Positions 26,585 through 34,782 of a DNA stretch of 64,000 nucleotides are shown piece after piece. Location of the stretch: assembly GCA_963733945.1 (NCBI GenBank), contig CAVTFD010000039.1:1-64000 (forward strand). The letters run 5' to 3'. This stretch comes from AP-15 sp963733945. GTDB lineage: Bacteria; Pseudomonadota; Alphaproteobacteria; ATCC43930; CGMCC-115725. The first letter of the stretch is position 1; each line of letters starts with the position of its first letter. The translations under genes and the position numbers were made by a program. The notes under the pieces were generated by a model. The model saw only the letters and a program-made list of their open reading frames with translations, ran no database searches and was not told where the DNA came from.

Positions 26585-27154
26585 ATGTCGCCGTTCGATC
26601 TCCGCACGTCGCCCTTTTACGTGCTCGGTGTATCGCCGAGGGATGATCGGGCGACTATCGAAGATGCAAAAGAGACGGCAATCTCCGATGGAAAGCTGAA
26701 TGAGACCGAAGCGCTTCGGCTGCAACAGCTTCTTATGGCTCCAAGACCCCGGCTCGGCGCAGAACTCGCTTGGTTGCTGGGGGTGGCTCCAAATCGTGCG
26801 AGAAAGCTGATCGGCGAAGGTTCGACGACAGTTGAGGATGTCGCGGGTTTGCCGCCTTTGGCGGCAGCAAATATCACGGCCCATCGATGCGCCCAGAACC
26901 TCGCACCCACAGATCCTGATCTCCTGGTGAGCTTCCACGCTCGAAACGATGAAGAGGAGCCTCTGCTAAGCCTTTTGAACTCCGAACGCCGGACCAGCGA
27001 CTTCCCCGAGGTGCCTCGGGAGCTAATGCACGAGGCGTGGCAGGAGCTGATGCACGCTCATACCGCTGCCTTGATCGTTTACATTACGGGTCGGCCTAAC
27101 CCTGGACGTGCACTCCTCGAAGTTCTGGGTGAGCTTCCACGCTCGAAACGATGA
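26585..27154 (+). CDS. J-domain-like co-chaperone, N-terminal fragment (interrupted by tandem duplication)
   Basis: Opens MSPFDLRTSPFYVLGVSPRDD, followed by a helical segment containing APRPRLGAELAWLLGVAP. This resembles the J-like domain of large Hsp70-partner proteins (NPF-x-LGL-type start, then an RL-x-EL-x-WL helix), but I see no HPD tripeptide. The reading frame enters a 202-bp exact tandem repeat at 26926 and stops at 27154 in the second copy. Without the extra copy the frame continues into the downstream part (27128-28685) to make a protein of about 632 residues. The Hsp70 gene two genes downstream supports a co-chaperone role; this is inference. Confidence concerns the gene and its split, less the J-like name. 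Confidence 0.6.
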   Translation: MSPFDLRTSPFYVLGVSPRDDRATIEDAKETAISDGKLNETEALRLQQLLMAPRPRLGAELAWLLGVAPNRARKLIGEGSTTVEDVAGLPPLAAANITAHRCAQNLAPTDPDLLVSFHARNDEEEPLLSLLNSERRTSDFPEVPRELMHEAWQELMHAHTAALIVYITGRPNPGRALLEVLGELPRSKR

Positions 27155-27329
27155 AGAGGAGCCTCTGCTAAGCCTTTTGAACTCCGAACGCCGGACCAGC
27201 GACTTCCCCGAGGTGCCTCGGGAGCTAATGCACGAGGCGTGGCAGGAGCTGATGCACGCTCATACCGCTGCCTTGATCGTTTACATTACGGGTCGGCCTA
27301 ACCCTGGACGTGCACTCCTCGAAGTTCTG
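26926..27329 (+). repeat. Exact 202-bp tandem duplication inside the J-like gene
   Basis: Bases 26926-27127 and 27128-27329 are identical by direct comparison, starting GGTGAGCTTCCACGC and ending GAAGTTCTG. Because 202 is not a multiple of three, the second copy shifts the frame and splits the gene. Deleting either copy restores one open frame. It could be a recent or reversible duplication (on/off switch by recombination) or an assembly artefact. Confidence 0.9.
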
Positions 27330-28685
27330 CAAAAGAATTTCAAGGATACTTCAAACGTCATCTCTTTCCTCGATGAACTTGTGGACAGGTTCGATGAGTG
27401 GGCGGCGGACCCAATCCGATACTTCGAAAGCACAATCTCCGAGACTCTCGATCGTATTCAGAAAGACCCAGTCTCTCCGGACGAGCCATTACGAGCATTT
27501 TCTTTGGCGATCGATGGATGGTCGTCGGTAGCAGCGCCACGCCAATTCATCATGGCTCGCCGTCATCTAAAGGACGCCCGTACCGAGCGGCTCCTTCCGA
27601 AAATTCGGGGTGTTTGCCTGCACCTGTATAACGACCTCGGCGATTCTAAGATGCCTCTTGCGATCACTAGGGCTGCGCTCCCGGCATTCGAAGGCTCGCT
27701 GGATCACATTCAACAGCTTCGAGCGGACATACAGACCTTAGAAGAACTCAGTGCCTCACATGGCGCTTACAAGATAGTTGAGCCGCTAATCGCGCTGGTG
27801 GCCGAGGTCAACGAACGGCACCGCGATTTATGTACTTCAATCAAACGGGGCAATTTTAAGGAGGGTGGAACAGGACTTGCCGGAAATCTCTATCGCATCT
27901 TCGATAGGGCTCAACATGACCTTGCAGGGGACCCGGCGAGAGCGGCTCCCTTTAGGATCATCCTGTCGTTAGCAATCGATCTCAACAACCAGAGTCAGGC
28001 GACGGATGAAGCGCTCATCCTGATCCGTGCTTTGCAAGCGGTTCCGGATGTTCCCGACGACGTGGCAGATAGCTTAAAGGAAAATGCGCGGGTAGCTAAC
28101 CGGACGATCCTTCAGAAGAACCTGACGACCGCTATCCAGGGACAACGAGTCGGGCGATCCGCCGCACTCGCAAAGGAACTGGAACAGTCGTCCACGGACG
28201 AAGAAGACCAGGCTGGTTGGCGCAAATTGCGGCAACAGCTTGAGCACCGCAGGAATGTTCAGCGCGCAAAGTGGGTGGGATGGGGTGTTGTGATAGGCGG
28301 CGTAATATTGGCGGCGTCTCTATCAGATAATAAATCAACGTCCCCGTCATACCGATCTCCGAGCACCTATGCCGCGCCAGAGATCCGGCCTGCTGACGTA
28401 TTGACGGCTCCCGAGATCCGATGGTGCGTTTTCGCACTTGACCGCCTGAAGCGCATCCGGGCGCTCACGGGCGAGACCGCATCAGACGCGGTAGCCAACG
28501 CGTGGAACGCTAGTTATGCAGATTGGAAGTCGAGATGCTTCACGAAGAAATACTACCAGTCTGATTATGACGCTGCAGAACGCCTCCTGGACTCGTCTTC
28601 TGCTGCACAACAGGCTGATGCGCTCGCTATCTATCGATCATGGTCTGCCCCTGCGTCCGGCCTCGCCCCTGGGATGAACCGATGA
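27108..28685 (+). CDS. J-like co-chaperone, main C-terminal part with membrane anchor
   Basis: 525 residues from an ATG inside the first repeat copy; the first seven or so residues are out of the native frame. A long helical region (about residues 60-400) is followed by one membrane helix (WVGWGVVIGGVILAAS). The C-terminal domain, IRWCVFALDRLKRIR ... WNASYADWKSRCFTKKYY, has two conserved-looking Cys and resembles the YC ... N-x-YN-x-RC tail found on bacterial J-like and Hsp70-associated membrane proteins. The stop overlaps the next start (ATGA), so it is coupled to the small gene and the Hsp70. Whether this product functions without its N-terminal domain is unknown. Confidence 0.65.
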   Translation: MHSSKFWVSFHARNDEEEPLLSLLNSERRTSDFPEVPRELMHEAWQELMHAHTAALIVYITGRPNPGRALLEVLQKNFKDTSNVISFLDELVDRFDEWAADPIRYFESTISETLDRIQKDPVSPDEPLRAFSLAIDGWSSVAAPRQFIMARRHLKDARTERLLPKIRGVCLHLYNDLGDSKMPLAITRAALPAFEGSLDHIQQLRADIQTLEELSASHGAYKIVEPLIALVAEVNERHRDLCTSIKRGNFKEGGTGLAGNLYRIFDRAQHDLAGDPARAAPFRIILSLAIDLNNQSQATDEALILIRALQAVPDVPDDVADSLKENARVANRTILQKNLTTAIQGQRVGRSAALAKELEQSSTDEEDQAGWRKLRQQLEHRRNVQRAKWVGWGVVIGGVILAASLSDNKSTSPSYRSPSTYAAPEIRPADVLTAPEIRWCVFALDRLKRIRALTGETASDAVANAWNASYADWKSRCFTKKYYQSDYDAAERLLDSSSAAQQADALAIYRSWSAPASGLAPGMNR

Positions 28686-29035
28686 CATTGACGTCGCATA
28701 GAGAAGCGTTCATCAAACTAGCTACGGAATACTGGCGCTTGCTCAAATTGACTGAACGCACTGTTGCTGACACGCAGAACGAGAAGTCGGCGAGCGTGGC
28801 AGCGCAGCTTAGATACTCGATGTCGCGGCTCTCAACGATTTGCGCAGAGGTCGGTTTAAAGCTCGTCAGCTACGATCGGGAGCCCTACCTGCCAAACCTG
28901 CCTGTGACCGTCGCCAATTCGGACGAAACGGAGCCCTCCGAGGGCCTTATAGTCGAACGTACTGTAGAGCCTACAATCATCGGCGATGGACAAGTAGTCG
29001 CTATGGGGAAGGTTTTTCTAAAGAAGAGAGTGTAA
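28682..29035 (+). CDS. Small protein between J-like and Hsp70 genes, possibly GrpE-like
   Basis: 117 residues. An alpha-helical N-terminal half (EAFIKLATEYWRLLKLTERT, then AQLRYSMSRLSTICAEVGLK) is followed by a short beta-like C-terminus (VERTVEPTIIGDGQVVAMG, then KVFLKKRV). A helix followed by a small beta domain ending V-x-P-x-I/V-x-G-x-V-x-x-G-x-V is the layout of GrpE nucleotide-exchange factors. The match is weak and by eye only. The start overlaps the J-like stop, and the stop is 4 nt before the Hsp70 start. Sitting inside a chaperone operon makes an exchange-factor or client-adaptor role the most economical guess. Confidence 0.5.
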   Translation: MTLTSHREAFIKLATEYWRLLKLTERTVADTQNEKSASVAAQLRYSMSRLSTICAEVGLKLVSYDREPYLPNLPVTVANSDETEPSEGLIVERTVEPTIIGDGQVVAMGKVFLKKRV

Positions 29036-29039
29036 GGAA

Positions 29040-31565
29040 ATGTATCTCGGGATTGACTTAGGAACGTCGAACAGCGCCGTTGTTGGGAACGTCAACTCAC
29101 AACTTCGGCTTTTCAAGACGAGTGATGGAAGCGATGTACTCCCCTCTGTAATCTACATTGATCAGCGCGGCCATAGACTCTACGGGCGCAGAGCGTACGA
29201 GCAAACGCGCCTATCGCCCGACAATGTTGCCAAAGGCTTCAAGCGTCTAATGGGGACGTCGACGCCGATTAAATTTCGGGCATCGGGGCAGGTAATGACG
29301 CCTGAAGAATGCAGTGCCGAAGTGCTTCGGCAACTTGTCTCCCAGGCGCTCCTGGAGACAAACGGGTCGGAGATCACTGGGACGGCTGTCACGATCCCCG
29401 CAGCGTTCAACCAGATGCAATCCGAGGCAACACTGAGAGCCGCCGCTGCCGCCGGATTGGATCGCGTTGTACTTCTTCAGGAACCGATCGCTGCGGCGAT
29501 GGCCCAGGCCAAGAACAACTCGGGCCAGTTTTTGGTCTACGACCTCGGCGGCGGGACCTTTGATCTTGCTCTTATTCAGAATCTTTCTGGCAGCATTAAC
29601 ATCATCGGCCACGAGGGGATCAACATGCTGGGCGGGCAGGATTTTGACCGCATCCTGATTGCCGAGATCATCAGGCCGTGGCTGATGGAAACGTTCTCTC
29701 TCCCCGAAGATTTTCAAAAGCAAGATAAGTATGGCCGGCTCATCGGCAAAAGCTTAATGGCGGCGGAAGCCGCTAAAATCGACCTATCGACGGCTAACAC
29801 CTCGACCATTTTCCTGTCGGACGAGGACATCCGTGCCCAAGATGAAAATGGAACGGATATCTATCTTGATATAACCGTCTCACGCCAGCAATTCGAGGAG
29901 TTGGTCGAGCCATTGCTTGCTCAGACCCTCGAAATGAGTGATTCTATTATAAAAGGTAGCGGCTATACGACAAAGGATATCGATCGCATCGTTTTCGTCG
30001 GTGGTCCATCGAAAATGCCATGGATCAGGGAGCGGGTGCCGCGCGAGCTTGGGATAGCCGCCGACCTATCCGTCGATCCGATGACAGCCGTTGCGATGGG
30101 CGCGGCGATTTACGCGGAGAGCCGCGAATGGGAGGCGTCGAGCACGGCGAGGAAGGCGACACGGGCATCGACGGAGGTCGCGCCCCACTTTGGGCTGAAG
30201 TTTGACTATCAGACACGAACCACTCAGGACAGTGTGAGACTCCGGATACGAGCAGAGCCCAATGCCGTTGCCGCTCGCCTTTCCGTCCAGGTCGACGATC
30301 CGGAACATGGTTGGACCTCGGGGCGAATAGCCGTAACCCATGATACGACGATCGATCTGCCTACCCGAACGCTGGGCGAAAATCAATTTCGCGTCATTGT
30401 ATTCGATGGCTCCGGGCTACCGATCGCCCAGGCCGCGAGCACCATCGCGATCACCCGAACTCACTCGACGGCAGCCGCTATTCCGGCCACGCAAACGATC
30501 GCGGTCAAAGTGCGAACCGGATCGACGGGTATTCGGAACACTCTCCAACCGCTAATCAAGAAGGGCACGCCCTTGCCTGCCAGCGGGTCCCAACCGCTGA
30601 AGGCCGCATACGCCATTGGTCCAAACCTCCCCGGCCAGATCGACCTCGAACTTTTTCAGGATGAGGGAGCACCGGAGCCCGATCTAAACCTTGCCATCGG
30701 CTCGTTCCGGATCAGCCATCATGATTTGCCCGAGGGCATGATGATCAAAGAAGGTGACCCGGTCACTTTCCTTTGGTCGATGAATGACAGCGGTCTCCTC
30801 ACGGCCACAGTCGAACTTCCGTCGCTCCAGCAGACGTTTTCAAGCAACCGGTTTTATGTCGATCAAGAGGGCCATCGGTCTTTTGAGGGCGAAGCAGGCG
30901 AGAAGCTCGTCGAGACTGCTATAAGCGAGGCCGAGAAGGAAGCGACAGAGGTGGTCGACGCTGTAGGCGCGGGGGCCAAACAGGAATTAGATGAAATCGA
31001 TCGAAAGCTTGAAGAACAACGTCGCAAGCTGAGCGAGGCATCCTCCGGTGACGAACGCCGCTCCATCACCGAGATAGTCCGGCATACCCGACAAGAAATA
31101 GCTCGTTTGCGGTTTCATCCTGATCACCGGGGTCGTTATCTAGAGCACAAGCTCAACGACCTCATCAGCCGCTACAACGATCATGCACGGCCAGAAAAGC
31201 CGGCGCCCCAATCGGAGCGGTTCGATCAGCAATCTTTGGCCGCTATGAACGAGTTACGGAGACGGACTCCTACGGCCTTTGATTTGGCCGAGACCATCAT
31301 AGAGCAGATGGAAGCGATCTATTGGAGGGCCTTGTGGGAGAAACCCGACTTTGTCGTCGCGATGTTCCATCGGGCCTCCCGGGAACGACATTTATCTGCG
31401 AATAACGAGGCGTTCGATTTGTTGGTGGGCGATGGCGAGAATGCAATCAAGGCCAACGACGTAGATGAATTGAGGGACATCGTACTTCGCCTTTGGGACA
31501 ATCAGATTAACACTGCAAAGGCCATCGGGGATGTGGGCCGGCTCGCATCGGTATTGCGGGGCTAA
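29040..31565 (+). CDS. Divergent Hsp70 (DnaK-like) chaperone, 841 aa
   Basis: The complete actin-like ATPase domain (1-360) shows LGIDLGTSNSAVV, TAVTIPAAFNQMQSEAT, VYDLGGGTFDLAL (168 on) and IVFVGGPSKMPWIRE. After it comes an extra beta-rich stretch of about 110 residues (370-480) that DnaK lacks. The substrate-binding beta domain follows (about 485-600: PLIKKGTPLPAS, LAIGSFRISHHDLPEG, VTFLWSMNDSGLLTATVE). Next is a charged helical lid or coiled coil (612-715), then a further C-terminal helical domain (725-841). It is clearly not housekeeping DnaK, by length and by the added modules. Last gene of the three-gene unit; ribosome site AAGGAA precedes the ATG. Likely works with the J-like membrane protein. 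Confidence 0.9.
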   Translation: MYLGIDLGTSNSAVVGNVNSQLRLFKTSDGSDVLPSVIYIDQRGHRLYGRRAYEQTRLSPDNVAKGFKRLMGTSTPIKFRASGQVMTPEECSAEVLRQLVSQALLETNGSEITGTAVTIPAAFNQMQSEATLRAAAAAGLDRVVLLQEPIAAAMAQAKNNSGQFLVYDLGGGTFDLALIQNLSGSINIIGHEGINMLGGQDFDRILIAEIIRPWLMETFSLPEDFQKQDKYGRLIGKSLMAAEAAKIDLSTANTSTIFLSDEDIRAQDENGTDIYLDITVSRQQFEELVEPLLAQTLEMSDSIIKGSGYTTKDIDRIVFVGGPSKMPWIRERVPRELGIAADLSVDPMTAVAMGAAIYAESREWEASSTARKATRASTEVAPHFGLKFDYQTRTTQDSVRLRIRAEPNAVAARLSVQVDDPEHGWTSGRIAVTHDTTIDLPTRTLGENQFRVIVFDGSGLPIAQAASTIAITRTHSTAAAIPATQTIAVKVRTGSTGIRNTLQPLIKKGTPLPASGSQPLKAAYAIGPNLPGQIDLELFQDEGAPEPDLNLAIGSFRISHHDLPEGMMIKEGDPVTFLWSMNDSGLLTATVELPSLQQTFSSNRFYVDQEGHRSFEGEAGEKLVETAISEAEKEATEVVDAVGAGAKQELDEIDRKLEEQRRKLSEASSGDERRSITEIVRHTRQEIARLRFHPDHRGRYLEHKLNDLISRYNDHARPEKPAPQSERFDQQSLAAMNELRRRTPTAFDLAETIIEQMEAIYWRALWEKPDFVVAMFHRASRERHLSANNEAFDLLVGDGENAIKANDVDELRDIVLRLWDNQINTAKAIGDVGRLASVLRG

Positions 31566-31819
31566 TCTGGTCGTTTGCCTAACGTATCAATGGGTCGGAC
31601 GACCGCCCCTCTACCAACGTGAGGGCGCTGGCGCTGGCTAATGACCAAAACGGGGCAAACTGCGACATGGCCGTGGCGCTAAAATGAAGCCTTATGTCAT
31701 CCGCCACCCGAAGAGTGTATCGATAGCGGCAGTACGGTTGTGCGCGTCCGCATCTACGGGCGGACGCCGATACGGCCCGGCTCGGCGGATCGCATCCGCT
31801 CATCCGTCATGCTGACGAG

Positions 31820-31862
31820 GGCCGGTATCCACGTCAAAAATGGGTCCCGGCCTGCGCCGGGA
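31820..31862 (+). repeat. 43-nt interspersed repeat, copy 1
   Basis: Begins GGCCGGTATCCA and ends in the hairpin-forming GGGTCCCGGCCTGCGCCGGGA. The second copy at 32088-32130 differs at only a few positions. Typical of short dispersed REP-like elements in GC-rich Proteobacteria. Confidence 0.75.
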
Positions 31863-31936
31863 CGATAAAACGGGGTTGACTGTCTGGTTTCAGACTAGTG
31901 TCTCGAAATACGAATTCGGTTGATAATTCCCAGGGT

Positions 31937-32025
31937 GTCATTGCGAGCACCCCGCAGACGAAGAAGCGAGCTCGTGGATTGTTGGCAAATTCTGCACGAG
32001 ATTGCGTCGCTTCGCTCGCAATGAC
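31937..32025. repeat. REP-like palindromic element
   Basis: Ends are perfect 12-bp inverted repeats: GTCATTGCGAGC at 31937 and GCTCGCAATGAC ending at 32025. The middle contains CGAAGAAGCGAG ... GTGGATTGTTGG and GATTGCGTCGCTTCGC. This arrangement matches a well-known class of intergenic repeats in Alphaproteobacteria and other bacteria (CATTGCGAG ... CTCGCAATG). It lies between the two copies of the 43-nt repeat. Confidence 0.75.
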
Positions 32026-32087
32026 GGCATGGAATTCTGCAACGACTTCTCATCGCCGTTCCCGAGCCATTTCGGCATACCGGTGAA

Positions 32088-32130
32088 GGCCGGTATCCAT
32101 AGCAGAAATGGGTCCCGGCCTTCGCCGGGA
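32088..32130 (+). repeat. 43-nt interspersed repeat, copy 2
   Basis: GGCCGGTATCCATAGCAGAA followed by ATGGGTCCCGGCCTTCGCCGGGA. Same orientation as copy 1; the two flank the REP-like palindrome, which suggests a composite repeat block rather than independent insertions. Confidence 0.75.
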
Positions 32131-32255
32131 AGAGAAGTGGAATATAAAGACAAAGGATATATCTTGTGGGGATGTGCTGAGGGATAAGAGTTACAGGTTG
32201 CGTAAAGATATGAGGAGCAGGTGCGGGCGGCATCCGCGGGGCGGACGCTGTGGTC

Positions 32256-32709
32256 CTATCGGCTTCCGCGCTTGGTGGCGCCAAAAAAATGGCCTTGGTA
32301 GATTACCAGGCCACGATCGGGCGCGAGACGAATGAAGCTGTATGCATAGTTTCCGCACTCAACGTTCAGCACGCTTACCGGATCGTCCTTGATACCAACG
32401 TCGGCTGGCTGGATGCGATAATCGACGGTGAAATCTTCTTTCCCTCGCTCGACACCTGAAAACTCGGCGACGGACATGGGAGCGCGCCAAGCGCCGCGCG
32501 CCTCCGTCCAGCGTCAAGGTTGTGCCGAGCAATGCACGCGCTTGCGCGGCATCGAGGGCGCTGACCGCCGATGCTCCGGCGTCCCGGTCGAGCAGCCACG
32601 CGCCACGCCATTCCGCCGGCGCATGCTGCAATTCGGCCGCACCCGAAGCGCTACTGAGAAAACCCGACCACGCCAGCAGCGCAAGAAACCGAGCGATTCG
32701 CCTGATCAC
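32256..32709 (-). pseudogene. Small exported protein with a +1 frameshift
   Basis: Starts at GTG 32709 with a signal-like sequence (IRRIARFLALLAWSGFLSSA SGAA). It continues APAEWRGAWLLDRDAGASAV up to about TLTLDGGAR. The second half is in another frame: AWRAPMSVAEFSGVERGKED ... VECGNYAYSFIRLAPDRGLV and on to the stop at 32256. Removing one base near 32480-32500 joins them into roughly 150 residues. No family recognised. It is next to the lysozyme gene at the end of the island. Confidence 0.55.
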
Positions 32710-32717
32710 ATTGCGCC

Positions 32718-33164
32718 TTAAGTCGAGTACAAGGCCTTTTCCGCCTCCCGACGTCTGAGCAGCCCTGGTACTTCTACGAGCTGGCCATTCACATGCGACT
32801 TGTCCCAAAGCAGAAACGCGTCAGCGGCGGAGGTGTAGTCGCGTTCACGATGAAATCTTAGAACCGACGATGACTGAAAATTTCCCCTGCCGATGTTGAA
32901 ACAGAGGGAAACCATTGCCGCGTATTGGTTGTTTGTGGTCGGTGCGGCCGAGGTCACAGCATCGACCGCCGACTCGGTATCGGCCAAGTCCTGTTGCAGG
33001 AACTCGGTGGCTTGTTCTTCGGTAATGGTCATGCCTTCGCTCACGCCGCGGATATGGCCGTAGCCGATTGTCCAAATCCCGGCCACATCTTGATACGCAT
33101 CGAGCCTCAGACCTTCAAAGGACTTGATCAGATTAAGCCCGGCGTCGTTGATCGTTCTCAGCAT
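32718..33164 (-). CDS. GH24 (T4-type) lysozyme / endolysin
   Basis: Muramidase cleaving the MurNAc-GlcNAc bond of peptidoglycan. The catalytic triad is visible: Glu in SFEGLRLDAY, Asp in YQDVAG, Thr in IWTIGYGH. SLCFNIGRGNF and LLRRREAEKALY complete the domain. 148 residues from ATG 33164, which has GGGAGAG upstream; the longer open frame upstream is not part of the domain. No signal peptide and no holin or tail genes nearby, so it is probably a phage remnant or captured lysozyme. Confidence 0.9.
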   Translation of the reverse strand: MLRTINDAGLNLIKSFEGLRLDAYQDVAGIWTIGYGHIRGVSEGMTITEEQATEFLQQDLADTESAVDAVTSAAPTTNNQYAAMVSLCFNIGRGNFQSSSVLRFHRERDYTSAADAFLLWDKSHVNGQLVEVPGLLRRREAEKALYST

Positions 33165-33389
33165 CGTTCTCTCCCTGTCGATGCCCAACTGTGCGCCCCG
33201 CGCCGCCAGTGCCGCAAGGGGTTGGGCCAGCTGATAAGCGCCTCGAGCGTCCAAGGGCGGCGCCACCACTACCCGGCCGACCTCCGAAGATGTGTGAGCC
33301 AGTTCACACATCCCGACTATTTTTTCTGCGAGCCCACCACGGTAACGGGTCGGCGCCTCAGGTAAAAATCGACTGAGGTCATGGCGCCT

Positions 33390-34604
33390 CTAATATTGAC
33401 CGCGGGGTTCTAGGCCGAAGGCGTGCTGACCGTACATCGTGCCGACCGCATCCCAATTGAGGCTGACATGGCGGGCGACGGCATTGACGTCGCGCCACGC
33501 GCGCTGGATCGGATTGCCGAGCAGCAGCCCGGCGCCGCCGGTCGAGGCATTGAGAGCTTCGACCGCCTGCAAGGCGAGCTTTGTCGCGTAGGCCTGGTCG
33601 CGACGGGCACGGATGCGGTCGGCGACGGTGATTTCTTCCCCGGCGCGCAATTTCGCCATCGCATTGCGCAGATTGGTCATCAGGATCAGCTCGGCGGCTT
33701 CGGCCGCGGCCGAGGCCTCGGCGAAGCGCAGCTGGACCGTGGCGAACTCGGCCATCGCCAGCCCGCCGCCGGCGAGCGCGCCGCGGGTCTTGCGGCCGGT
33801 GGTCATCTCCAGATAGTCGGCAACGGCACCCTTGGCGGCGCCGACCGCAGTCGAGGCCAGCATCGAGGCGCCCAAAACCAATAACGGCAGGCGGTAGAGC
33901 GGGTTACGGTGATACTCCGCGCCCGAGGTGCGGCCGGCTCGGGTGTCGGCAAACCGCAACACACGATGTTCGGGCACGAAGTTGTCGCGCACGATGATGT
34001 TCTTGCTGCCGGTGCCGCATAGGCCATAGACAAACCAATTGTCCTCGATCTCGACCTCGCCCGTCGGCAGCAGGAAGAACGCGCCATCGGAGGCCGGCGC
34101 ATCGTCCGACGATTTGATGAAAGCGCCGAGCCGGATCCAACTCGCATGGTCGACGCCGCTGGCGAACGACCATTTGCCGTTCAGCACATAGCCGCCGTCG
34201 GTCGTGGTCGCGACGCCGGTCGGAGCAAAACAGGCGCAGCTGAACGGGTCGGCGCCATCGCCCCATAATTCGCGCTGGGTTTCGATCGGGTAATGACCGA
34301 ACGAAATGCCGTTGGAAAGCGCGCCGTTGACCGCCCAGCCGGTCGAGGCGCAAGCGGCCGAGATCGTCAAGGCGATTTCGAGCGCGACGGTGGGGTCGAA
34401 TTCAAAGCCGCCGAACTCCTTTGGCCGCGTGGTCCGCAACAGTTCGGCGTCGCGAACTTTAGCGATAATCGCGGGCGAAATCTTGCGATTGCGTTCGGTC
34501 TCTTCGGCCACGGCGCGGATCTCGGGGACCAGATCGCGGGCGCGCCGGATCAGCTCCTCCGGGGTTGGCGGCGGTGCGGTGCGGCGGATCGCGGCACTGG
34601 TCAT
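33390..34604 (-). CDS. Acyl-CoA dehydrogenase-fold flavin-dependent monooxygenase
   Basis: 404 residues with the acyl-CoA dehydrogenase fold: helical N-terminal domain (PEELIRRARDLVPEIRAVAE), SAACASTGWAVNGALSNGI, then GGYVLNGKWSFASGVDHASW. This is the type found in two-component FMNH2-dependent hydroxylases (HsaA, HpaB/DszC-like) rather than true acyl-CoA dehydrogenases; I see no catalytic Glu context for beta-oxidation. GLCGTGSKNIIVRDNFVPEH is the conserved central segment. Start fixed at 34604 by AAGGGAGAAAAAG. It needs a separate flavin reductase, not seen here. Divergent from the TetR gene, so probably part of the regulated aromatic/steroid-type catabolic locus. Confidence 0.85.
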   Translation of the reverse strand: MTSAAIRRTAPPPTPEELIRRARDLVPEIRAVAEETERNRKISPAIIAKVRDAELLRTTRPKEFGGFEFDPTVALEIALTISAACASTGWAVNGALSNGISFGHYPIETQRELWGDGADPFSCACFAPTGVATTTDGGYVLNGKWSFASGVDHASWIRLGAFIKSSDDAPASDGAFFLLPTGEVEIEDNWFVYGLCGTGSKNIIVRDNFVPEHRVLRFADTRAGRTSGAEYHRNPLYRLPLLVLGASMLASTAVGAAKGAVADYLEMTTGRKTRGALAGGGLAMAEFATVQLRFAEASAAAEAAELILMTNLRNAMAKLRAGEEITVADRIRARRDQAYATKLALQAVEALNASTGGAGLLLGNPIQRAWRDVNAVARHVSLNWDAVGTMYGQHAFGLEPRGQY

Positions 34605-34782
34605 CTTTTTCTCCCTTGGCCCGTCCGGGGGGCCCAGCATGCGCCGATGGCGAAACCGCGACAATGCGAAAGGGCAGCGGCGGCATAAGGTCTCGCGTCG
34701 ACGGCAAGAGCACGCTACGATCACCGCCCGCATTGGACGAAGCAGTTGGAGCCGCGGCACTTAATCGGGAGATCATGCAAAA

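Larger units (their letters stand above)
31566..32255. other. Gene-free island tail with interspersed repeats
   Basis: About 690 nt without a supportable gene. It holds an imperfect hairpin (GCGTCCGC ... GCGGACGC near 31745-31771), two copies of a 43-nt repeat and one long palindromic REP-like element, listed separately. The small open frames here have no ribosome sites and cross the repeats, so I leave them out. Confidence 0.6.

Noticed and set aside
31566..32255. tRNA or small RNA gene at the island edge
   Set aside because: The hairpins are explained by interspersed repeats; no cloverleaf or CCA-end pattern was seen.
32718..33164. Intact prophage
   Set aside because: Only the lysozyme is recognisable; no integrase, capsid, terminase or tail genes are within the window.
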